Positions 24,601 to 36,600 of a stretch of 64,000 nucleotides of DNA are shown piece by piece. Below the pieces are notes generated by a model, which did not search any database, was not told the DNA's origin, and saw nothing but the letters and a program-made list of their open reading frames with translations. This DNA comes from Meandrina meandrites (taxonomy: Eukaryota > Cnidaria > Anthozoa > Scleractinia > Meandrinidae): contig OY855905.1 in NCBI GenBank assembly GCA_963693305.1, forward strand, positions 1,385,201-1,449,200. Direction: 5' to 3'. Both the position numbers and the translations under genes were made by a program. Position 1 is the first letter of the stretch. The number at the start of each line of letters is the position of its first letter.

Positions 24601-27600
24601 AAGGTTGGAGGTAAAGTCTTCAAATGTAACAGAAGTAACACTGTTTACAGCTGTCACGCCCGACCCTCGCTCCAAAAAGGCTAAGGCATTCTTTTTATGT
24701 GAGTGTCCTGCTGAAATAGAATTTGAGCCCACATATTTTTTCATTGAAGTGAGATTTACAGCATCCTGATCACCCGTAGGATTCGCAAGTTGCTTTATCG
24801 CATGGTCATTCATGAGAATATCCTCATCAATGTTTGCGGTTGAAAAATCCGCACTATCACCCTTATCCCCTTTTTCACCTTTAGGGCCGGCGGGCCCAGT
24901 TGGACCAGTTGGACCAGCAGGACCAGGAGGGCCGGCTTCCCCTCGGATTGAAGTAGACTCTTCATGTGTTTGAGTTGCACCCGTCGCACCGTTAATAAAC
25001 CCCATCTCTATATATTTTCGTCAAAATTTTTGAGTGTGGTTTTTTTTGGTTTGTCGTGGTATAAAAAAGAATATTTAGCATCGGTAGCCCTTTCAAGCAG
25101 CTCTCTGTCAATTCCCAATTCATCAGCAATACGGTTATTTTCTCTGGGAAGAAAGTTGAAAATGCAAAAGTGGCTACAATTATCTCGGATGTTTTTGGGG
25201 ACCTTAAAATAGCTTTGAGAAAGATAAATGACGCTGCAATTGCGGTGGCGACCGTTGATAAAATAATCGATAATGTCGTTTTGGTTGCTTTCACAAACCA
25301 TGTCATCGAAAATTACAATCTTTTGGTTGTCAGTGGACAGCGTTTCCAAAGGAATAACATCGTTGGCACCTTCAATAACATTATAGCCAGCCACAGGATT
25401 GACTCTTGTGTCGAAATCATCAATCATATATTGGTACTTGTCTTGATGCAGGTTCTTAGCGCAAAGGTAAATTTTATCGTAGACCAACAACCTGTAAAGC
25501 ATATGCATGAGAATATTCGTCTTACCAGAGTTGCTTGGCCCGCAAATAAGCATCCGAAAGGTATCTGCTGGCATACAATGGTGGCCTTGCTTGTAATTGC
25601 TTTTTGTAGTCAAACTGGGGTCGTAATTGGGAATTTTCATTTTTTTCTGTTATATATACGGCAAAAATATGTCCATGAAGAAGTGGCAAAAACTTGTCAG
25701 CGAAAAGGCTGAAGTTGAGCAGCAGAACGACAAAATCCTCGCGGTAATAAAAAATAACAAAATCAATAAAGGGTTTGGCCAGCTATCAGGTGAGGATTTG
25801 TTCAAACCTATCACATCGCGGCTTGACAAACTCCAAGTAGGGGATAGCAACTCAAAAGAAGAGGAAGAGGTTCCAGACTATGGTATGGATGAGTTTGATT
25901 TAAACAACCCCTTCGACGGAGATTTTAATCCGGATGCGGAAACACCAACACCATCACCATCACCTACACCTACACCAACACCATCACCAACACCATCACC
26001 AACAACATCACCACCATCTCCTACATCAACACCATTGCCACCTTTAGCTGAAGAGGAAGAAACAGAATTAATGGAAGATGTGCAACCAAGTAAATGGGGA
26101 CCACCACAAGAGCTGGTTATCAAGGGATCAGAGTCAGTTGACCTGCAGACACTGAACAGCTTGTTAACAAAAAATAAAGACAATCCTGACTATGTTGTAA
26201 AAAGCAAAAAATCAAAATTCCACGGCTACACATTGGCAGATATAAAAGAGGCAAGAGATGAAATACTTGACAGGAGAAAAGGGAATAAAAAGCCCAGTGA
26301 TGTAACACCTCAGGAGTGGGAAATGGAAGGAAGCGGAAGTGTTGATCCAAACGCTTTGGTTGAAAGGCTACACTTAAGCTTGGCGTCTATACAGGCGGGC
26401 AACACTTCACTGAAGCTGAAAAAACAGGTTAAGCAGATGTTGGGGCTGCTGGTAAAGCTAAAGGAAATAACACAAAAAGAAGCCCACAAAATTTTGGGCA
26501 CAATTATATAAGCAACATGACAACACATAAATTTGAGTGATATTATATAAGCAACATGTCAACCCATTTTCATTTCAACCTGTTGCTCGACTCGCAGCTG
26601 GCTAAACAAAACAACGCCAACAGCAAGTCACATGACTTTACAATTAAGTTTGACCCACCAATCGCTTTAGATCCCTTCAAAAAGTACAAGGCGGCGTTAA
26701 ATGAGCTGGTATCCATGTCTTATTCGTGTACAACATCGCGAAACAATACAACAACAACAAGTTCAAATGGCGGAAAAAAACAGAGAAATGGAAAACCGTG
26801 ACAATTCCGGACGGAATGTATGATTACGATAGCCTCAACACCACCATTCAGTCGCTAATCGGGAGAGTGGATCCCAAGGATGAAAAATCCAAGTTTATAG
26901 TCCAGCTGTATTTTCACACCACAACATATCGGGCGGTCATTTTGTTGGAGGACGGCTACGAGCTTGATCTAACCGAAGGTGAATTCGCTCCGTTGCTGGG
27001 TTTTTACAAGAAAACAATAGACAGAGCAAACAACAGGAGCGACCGCGTACCAAATATAACAAGAGGCGTCGACTGGATCTATATCCATTGTGATCTCATT
27101 ACAAGGGCTGTGGACAACATCGGGGGTGACGTTATGTTTTCTTTTTCAACCGCTGAACTCACAGTTAGCTACCCCTTTTCAAAAGAGCCCCACCGCCTCT
27201 TGTGGCACCCGGTGAACAAAAACAGAATCAATGCGATAAATATCAAAATCACAGACGGGCGCAACAACATTATAGATCTGAATGACCAAGACGTGGCTTT
27301 AAGCATCATCATCGAAGAAGAAAAAGAAAAATAATTTACACCTAAGTATAATAATGAATCATCCGAGCGAGTGGACGAGATATTATGACGCGCCGAAGGG
27401 AACCTATAGATACAAACACAAAGGTACGGGGGTTGTTAGAGACACCCTGATGAATATAGGAAAGCAGGTCAAAAAGAAGGTCACCCGAAAGACGTTGGAA
27501 AAGGCTGTAAATGAAGCCTCGAAGCAAATGCTGAAAAAAGCCGCAGAAAAAGCAGAAGAAAAAGCGGCAGACAAGATACAAGCGGTTTTGCGAAATAGCA

Positions 27601-30600
27601 ACTCAGTCACTGATCCACGCCCCAAGAGTAAAAAGCCTTCAAATGTAAAACCCAAGAGTAAAAAGACCCCAAGTGTAAAACCAAAGAGTAAAAAGACCCC
27701 ATCACAGAAACTTAGTACAGAGTCGAAACAAAAACTGAAGAAGATGCTAAACCCTGGCGTTGCAACTCAGTTAAGCGGGGATTCACGAAAAAAGTTGCAA
27801 CAGATTTTAAACGCGGGTCGGGCTGCAAGGTTGAAAGTAAACCAATTGATAGCAGAAAATTGATAGCAGAAATTGATAGCAGAAATTGATAGCAGAAAAT
27901 TAAAATAATTTTTTAAAAAGATATATAGGCCGCAAGATGTTCAGAAGCCACAGGCATTTGGAAAACATAGGCACGCTAAGCGTGCAGGAGTTATTTTTTC
28001 AATTGATTGGGTGGCTTGGGGTAGAACTGGGTGTCAGTCCTGTTAGGATGGTTTATTTCATGGGTTGAGCTATTTGTGCATGGTTCATGTGCACGGTCCA
28101 TCGCGCCGACTAAGAGCAACTTTTGGAAAAATAACTCAAAAACAGTTTAAAAAGAAATTGTTCAAATGTTCTAAAATTAGGCTGCTTTCCCTTATAAATA
28201 TGACTATGGTGTGCAACCGATCGATCGAACCATACTGTTGAAGACAAAAAATACGTCAGTAATTTCTTCAAACGTAAACAGAAAAAAATATCTGGTAGTC
28301 ACTTTTAAGGTTACCTTGATGTTTAACTATCCATCCCCTTTCATTCCAAGCCGAAAGAAAATCGCTAAGCACATCAAAACATGGATTGAAAACTGTTGAC
28401 AACATTTACCGTAAACATGATCACAAAATCGCAAACACGCTCACTAAGAAAGCCAAATTGACCCAGAAATTGCAAACGAATAGCCAGATGGAACAAGAAC
28501 AAAGTATTCTCGGTTTCTGAAATGGCTCCATTATTTTCATCATCAATATAAAACAGAAACCTTTCTGCAAGCAAGGACGAATTTCTTTCCACGAACGCGA
28601 GAAACAAACAACTCTAGTCACCACTGCATTTCGGCCAAACCACGTGACGATTTTACTTGGACTGGTACAATATTAATTTCGCAACCAGAAGCAGAAACGT
28701 GCCCTAACTTGTAAGCGTAACATTATCAGTACCGATATTCCCACGGCCGTGCTAAAAATAGCTGTCGATGAAGTTGTGTTACACGCTTGACTGCACACCC
28801 AAAAAGCTAGTTTTCTTTTCAGCCGTTGTTTTTTGCGTGACGAGCCCAAACAACGGCTGTAAAGGAGACTACCAAAAAGCTGGCTGTCTTTTTTTTCTTT
28901 TGCCTATGAGTAAACGTAACTGCAACCGCTTTGCGTTGGGAATATTAAATACACTAAAAAGGTATTGCGTCAGCCATGGAATGCGCTGACGTTGCAGCTT
29001 TCACTTTCGGTACGTGACAAACAAGAAATATGTTTACTTTGCATGTTTATTTCGCCTGAAGCGACGGTCGTAAATTTGTTTGCAATTTTGCGACTATTTG
29101 TCGGTTTAGCCAGTTGAAGTGAATCTTTTGGCTGTTTCATCGAGGCGAGTTCAGAGATCTGAAGAAAATAAATTTGGCCGACGTAAACACTTGCAAGCAT
29201 AACGTCATTGGTACGGAAATAACCGCATTGCACCGCCGTACTACTAAAGATAGCCATCAATGCGAAGCTTGAAATACGAGACTCGCACAACGACTACTAT
29301 ACCTTCCTACGGCCCTCACTCGCGGCACAAATGATGATTTTCTCTTGCTGTGCCATCCAACCACGTTGTCAAAACACCTAATTTAATATTTGCCAAGCAG
29401 AGAAAACGTGCCCTTGTAACATCACACGTCATGAGCTTTTCAAACGATAGTACAATAAATAACTCATGACCGCCCATGTGAAGTCCTACTATTCCTAAGC
29501 AGGAAACGTCAAACCTTCTCTGGCCACATTCGAACCTCACTAAAATACCTATTATTTGGCAACTCCTGCTCGAACCCAAATAAACGCACATGTTAACCGA
29601 GAGAAAACAGTTTAAACACACCGCGCGGTTGGAATCTCAAATCTTTAACACTCGCCCTTACAAACAACAGCGTCAGTTTGTTCTCATTTGGGGACCAAAA
29701 CAAAACGTTCAGCAAACACACAACACTCACATTAAAAATGGAAGTGACAACATTTATTCTCAATATACATATTTATTCTACTCAAAAACATCAAACATTT
29801 TAATATAAAGTGGTCAACAAATACTATACCCATATTGTGTCGTCAACTGAACCAGTTGATTCCGTAAACCAAGAGAATCACCTTCACCACGATGAAATTT
29901 CCAAACACTTTTCGCTTTCAGAACCCACACACAATGTTCTCACCCAAAGCTACATAAAAATCAAGACTTGGAATAGAGACTTCAGACCAACACAGCCCAA
30001 TAAGGTCGAATCTATAGCAAAACAAAAATGGCCGTACCTTGAACCGAAAACAAATATTCATAACAACGATCCATATATACAAGCCGCAATTTGATTGGTC
30101 CTTGATAGAATCCCAAATCTGATTGGTGTGAAATACATACATGAATGATCCACTCAACCATCCACCCACTTAATAGCCAAACACGTCTTCGTGCCGACTA
30201 AGAGTTATTTTTTTAAAAAAATAACTCAAAAACAGAGTATGTTCGTATCATGTTAGACAAACCGATCACTATCCCGGGAAACAATCAGCACCAGGTAAAA
30301 ACAAACTATAAATTCACACTCACCGACCGAGACAACTGGTATGACTGGTATAACGCCTACTTCCGGGCTGATTTCACTTTTGAGGCAACCGCAGATGGTG
30401 CCCAAGTTGCAGCAGACGCTAGGTCAGCACCCATTAACAGCTCATTTTCACTGATAAACAAACTTGTGGTAAAATCATCGGGCAAAAACATTTACAACGT
30501 GGACAACATTCACAAGCTCATATTTATCAAAAACTTGTTGGATTTTTCTGATGACTTCGCGAGGAGCGCAGCGAAAGATCAGTTTTGGTATTTGGATACA

Positions 30601-33600
30601 GATAATAGCAATGTAACGGCCGCCGCTGCCACTAACCTTGGAATTAGACAAAGAGGTTTGCTTGCCCATGCCGGTCTCACGGTTGAAACCCTCATACCTC
30701 TTAACAGGTACTCATTTTTCGAAGAGCTGAGTGACAAACTTCTCCCCCCAATGCAGATGGAGTTTGAAATTGAGCTACAATCGGATGCAGAGCTGATTTG
30801 GCAAAACGATGGCACCAATCGCAGGATAGTGGTGAGAAACTTCGAGCTGTGGGTTCCAATGCTACGTTTTACCAGCGAAGGGCAGAAGCTCGCAAATGAA
30901 AACTTTTTGAAACCTCAGAAATGGACGTACCTTAATGAAATGATCCAACCCAGCAGCAGCCGGCGTGACGCTTTCGGACAGTGGCAGATAAATCCTGGTA
31001 TAAAGGATGCCAAACATGTTTTCATTTTCATTCAACAGTCAAGGAAGGAGAAGGCCTTGACTCAAAACCCCTACTTCTTTGACACCTTTAACATTGACGG
31101 AGACAATTCAGCTAAGCTATCGACATGTCGGCTACAGTACGGCTCTTCACAGTACTATCCAGAGCTGGACTATGACGAAAACTTTAAACTGCGCATTCTT
31201 AATGACTTAAAGAACTACCGGTACCGCAAAAACGACTACAACACCGGTGTTCAGCTTCAGCCCAACAACTTCAAGGATTTATACCCAGTACTCTATTTTG
31301 ACTTACGTGAAAACAAGGATAACATGACCAACGACCCGAAGCAGATGGTTTTCCACTACAGGCTCAACGAGGCTGCCAATGCACAAGACTACACCATTTA
31401 TGCAGGAATTTTGTACGAGTCTGAATTTGCTCTCAGGCAGGTGGGTAATGAGCTGGTTATGGTTTAAAAAGTGAAATAATTTTTGTATGAAATATAAGAG
31501 ATGCCGAGTGACTGAGTAGCAACTTTGTAGCAACTTTGTAGCAAATGAAAGTGAAATAATTTCTATGAAATATAAGAAATGCAAAGTGAAATAATTTTTG
31601 TATGAAATATAAGAGATGACGACTTACTATCCGCACAAGATTTCACTTACAGACGGGCAAAAGGTAAACCTCGCGCGGGCCTTTGGGCGAGGAGAAGCAG
31701 TTACGCTCAGATTTAAAAACGAGGCCATAACCGGTGGTAGCGACACTTTGCACTTGACCACCAGACAGATCAAAAAAATAGAGCGCGCTATCAAAAACAA
31801 AACGGGCGTGGACATAGAAATGAGCAAGACACAAATCAGACGTGTGCACAACGCTATCAAAAAAACAACAGGCGTGGACAACGCTAGCAAAAAGAAAACA
31901 GGATCAGGTATGCGGGTAAAACCTCCAACAGGATCAGGAATGCGTATCAACCCTCCACCATATATGCGCCCTCCACCATTTATTGGTTCTTGGGGTGATC
32001 AAAAAAAAGCCCGCCTTCGTTGATGTCCCCTTAACTGATTATGACTTGCAGCGATGGTGCCGATACTTGAAAATCCCCATTAAAGGTATATTCGCGAGAG
32101 ACGAGATCCACGTGAAAAACCACTCCCCTTGTATAATCAACATGGATGATCTTGGCGGGGCAGGCACCCACTGGGTATGCTGCTGGGGATCAACTGAATA
32201 CTTTGACTCTTTCGGTTTACCTCCGCCCGCGGAATGGGAAATTGAGTTGATTCTCGAGGGTAAACAGACCTTTCTACGAAATGACAACCAGCTTCAGTGG
32301 GAATACAGTGTACGCTGCGGCTACTACTGTTTGCTTTTTCTGAATGAGCGTAATAAAGGCCGGTCGTTTCGAGATATTTTGAGTATGTTTTCAAAAAATA
32401 CACACACCAACGAGGCTGTGGTGAAGGATTATTTCACACATAATGTATAAGCGGGGTAAGCTCAAACAAATTAAGACCAAAAGATATGATACCGGGAAAC
32501 AAGGTGCAGTGAAATTCACCCCATAGATTTTTCTAAAGATATATAGGTAGGATGAAGGTGTACTGTGTGAAAGAAAAACGTTTCACACCTAATGTGGTGG
32601 GAAGTGAAAAAATCACTACCACAAAAAACAATAGAAGAATGTTAAAAGTAAAATGCGCAAGCTGCGGCATTACCAAGACAAGATTCTTACCAGTGAACGG
32701 AGACAAAAAAGGTGGCGCGTTATCGTCAAGAAGGGGACCTTCGACTGTTGATAAAATTGCTTATGTTGCCTCGAACTTTGTGACCCCTGCTCCCAGTTTC
32801 GCTGCAGCGGCCAAAATACTCGGAAGCCAAGCTTTGAAAGGGGTTACAGACAACGTAAAGTATTTTAGGAAGAGCCGTTAGAGGGCTTCACAATTTTTCT
32901 TGAAGTATATAGGTAGGATGGAGGTATACTGCGTGAAAGAAAAGCGCTTCACACCTAATGTGCCGGGAAGTGAAAAAATTACAACCGCAAAAAACGGCAG
33001 AAGACTGCTTAAAGTAAAATGTGCTAGCTGCGGCATTACCAAGACAAGATTCATAAGCGACAGTTGGATTAAACCTGAAAATGCGCAAAGTGGTGCTGCT
33101 CAAGAAGGAGGTAATCTTTTGGATCCGATATTTAAGTGGACCAGAAGGGGTTTACCCAAAAAGAAGAGAGAAGAACTTGCACGCGCTGAAAAAAGATTGT
33201 TCGGAGGTGGAGTTTTTGATACAGTTGGAAATACAGCAGCTGAAGCTTTCTTTGAGTACGGAGTTCCTTATTTAGCAAAGCAAGGTGTGAAACAAGGAAG
33301 ATACTTTGCAAGCGAGTTTTTAAGACAACCAGAGTATCAGAAGAAGTTAGCCAATAAAGCCAAACCAATCGCGAGAAAAGCTGTTAATTACACAATTGAT
33401 GCTTTGTCTGGGGATTTGTTGACTAAAGCCTCAAACAGATTAAGACCAAAAGATATGATACCGGGAAATAAGATGAAAGGCGGGTGTCACAATTAGTGAG
33501 ATAAACCCAAAGTTAATTTTCTTTAATTATATAAGATGGAGGTATACTGCGTGAAGGAAAAGCGTTTCACACCCAACGTACCGGGAAGTGAAAAAAACAC

Positions 33601-36600
33601 TACCACAAAAAATGGTAGAAGGTTGCTTAAAGTAAAATGCGCAAGTTGTGGCATTACCAAGACACGATTCGTTTCTAATAAAACGCAAAGTGGTGGTAAT
33701 TATGATATGAGAATTTATGCGGGTAATCGAGTAGATGACCCAACAAACCCTCTTTACCAACGTGGTGGGGGTTTTGATTTGCATAAAGCTATTGGCAAGC
33801 TGCCTAAGCCAAAAAAGGGGTGGACGCTTCCTGGTCATAACTACACAGGACCATACAATCCTCTTGAAAAACAGCTTTCTTACGACCCTCAAACTGGAAA
33901 GATATTAAAGATTTATCAGCAACCCACAGGTGCCACCGATGCAGTTTCAATGCAGCATGATGTTGATTATGCCGTCTGTGCAGGTAAGAAAAATGAGAAA
34001 AGCTGCAAACATGTTGCTGACAAAAAAATGGTGAAGGCGCTTGACGCTATTCCCAAAAACAAACGGCAATGGGGTCATGCCGCGGCGCGCAACGCAATCA
34101 GCTCGAAGCAAAAAGTGGGATTGGGTGTCGGCGAAACGATCAATAAAAATATCGGTGAAAAGATTCCGGGCTTTCAACCGGCTCAAGATGTGGCTGCCGC
34201 AATCATGGCTGTCACAGGTGGTGATAAGGATTTGTTTAAAAAGTATTGGAGTGGTGACATCGCAAAAGGTGCCTTTAACAAAAAAACCGGACTGTTCAGC
34301 AAAAAGTTCTGGACACACCCTAAAAATACAACTGGACCATGTAACCAAATAATTTACGACAAGAAAACCGGAAAATATCGCAACACCTATTGCGACTAAA
34401 ATATTTTTAAACACATATATAGAAATGGATTCTGCAACAAAATTCCGGCGGGATGAAATAGAAATGATAAAGAAAAATCTTGAAAACCAGTTGGTGCATT
34501 ACTACCAAACCTCAGCCAAGTTTAAACGGTGGCACACGCGGTGTCAAACAGTATGTGCGTTAACAGGTGGAGTTGCTACCATTCTTACCGGCTCTGGGTT
34601 GGCCGCTTCTCTTTCTGCGGTTGGTGTTGTTGTTGGCGGACCTTTAATCGCAACTGCCGCCTTGTTTTCATTGGTGTCAACCTCCGGTATGGTCACCATC
34701 AAATTTTTCCTGCGCAAAGCGAAAAAACACGAAAAAATACAGACTTTGGCTGAAGCTACGCTGAGCACGATCAACTCTCTCATATCAACCGCTCTTGAAG
34801 ATGGTAAAATCTCAGACAGTGAGTACCAAGATATTGTGAAAAGGTACAACAGCTTTACTACTGCAAAGACAAAACTGCGTTTTTCAAACCACACTGACGG
34901 CGGGGTAAAGGTTAACAGAACATCAAAGACAACTTCTGTTTAATGGTGGGAAACCTGATACCTGTAATAAATAATTTGTTTTAACATTTCTTCTTTCCAC
35001 CATTCGTTGAAACTTTTTTCGGCTTTATTTCTGGTTTGTCGCATCTTCGGCAATCTTTTCGTGAGCTTTCCCAGTATTGCATTTTTCGCCGGCCAATCGA
35101 TTGATGAGACCTTTTGAAAATAGTTGTATAAAAAACAAACGTAGTTACACGACCCGGGGTAGCAACTCAGTTGCTGATGCCGCTTGAACTGGTAAATGAC
35201 ATTGCCCAAAAAGGTCAGCCCCATATTGTCACCGACCTGATCTAAAGAAATGCCGGTTTTTTTTAGTACCGCAATTAAATACCATAATTTGGGGCGGTCT
35301 CTCACCTCTTCATAGGGCTCATCCGGCAGTGGGGGTTCCCACGCGTAAAGGTCAAGTTCAATTTCGGGTTTGATTTCTTTTATTTTCGCTTCCTGGTCTT
35401 CCAACAACATTTCGTTAAGCTCTTTTTTTCCACACCCCTTGGGTAAACCCAAACTCATTTTTGTATCCATGTATATATGGCCGCGCATAATTATTTAAAT
35501 GGATAGAAAATTAGAGCGGCGTTATTACAGTCCACAGGGTTACTGGAAAGGTATCTCTGCCATTAAAAAATTAGCGGTCGCTGCAAAGGTTCCTGAAGTT
35601 GTTGCCAAAGAATGGTTGTTCAAACAAGCGCTCTGGCAGATTTACCTCCCCGCACCACGCTACATTCCTCGCCCAAAATTCGATGTGCCTACACCCAACA
35701 AAGTGCATCAGGCAGATCTTCTTTTTCTGCCACATGACAAAGTGGATAGCAACTCAGTTGCTAAAACTTACAAATACGCGCTTACCGTTGTTGATATTGC
35801 CAGCAGATTCAAAGAAGCTCAGCCTTTAACTTCAAAAAACTCTGATGAGGTTGCCAAAGCTTTTAAGACAATTTATACACGTGGACCTTTGAAATGGCCT
35901 CAACTGTTGCAGGTTGATCCTGGGCATGAATTTATGGGCGCTGTTACAAAAGAAATGGAAAATCACAAAACTTCTATCAGACGTGGCCACCCTGAAATTC
36001 ATAGAGACCAAGCTATTGTTGAACGTTTCAATCGTACCTTGGCTGAGCGTTTGTTTGGCCACCAGTACGCAGTTGAAATGCGTTCGCCTGAGGGTCTGCG
36101 TTCTCGAGAGTGGGTCAAAAGATTACCTAAAGTTGTTTCTGCTCTGAACAACCAAGTCACTCGATTGATTGGTATGAAACCTGCTGCTGCAATCAAGAAA
36201 AAAAATGTTTATGCAGAACCAGCGACCAAATATTTGCGACCTGTTGGAGAAAATGAAAAAAAGCTCCCCTCCATAGTTTTGGTTCGATATTTGTACCAAC
36301 CTGGTGAGCTTGAAGGTGGGACAAAAAGAGCCACTGATCCAATCTGGTCTTTGGATGTTTATAATATTGAACGCTCTTTTTCTAAACCGAATCAGCCTGT
36401 TCTCTATTATTTGTCTGACGGACCCAAACGTGGCTTTGTACGTGAAGAACTACTTGTTGTACCTCCCAACACAGAATTACCTCCGGCTGTGAACTAAATG
36501 TGATATTCAATTGGTTCGGTGTGTATGCCGTCAGACAGTACCCATCGTTTGTCATAGTATGCACTCAACCCCAGCTTCTCCTGTTCGTAAGTTACTATAT

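Noticed and set aside
29810..30094. 94-residue open frame before the capsid gene
   Set aside because: No promoter box, composition is not distinctive, and it lies in the ORF-less block; no family match.
32900..32917. Upstream ATG (32900) as the start of the second module gene
   Set aside because: It lies inside or before the TATATAGG box; the paralogues start at the MxVYCVKEK methionine.
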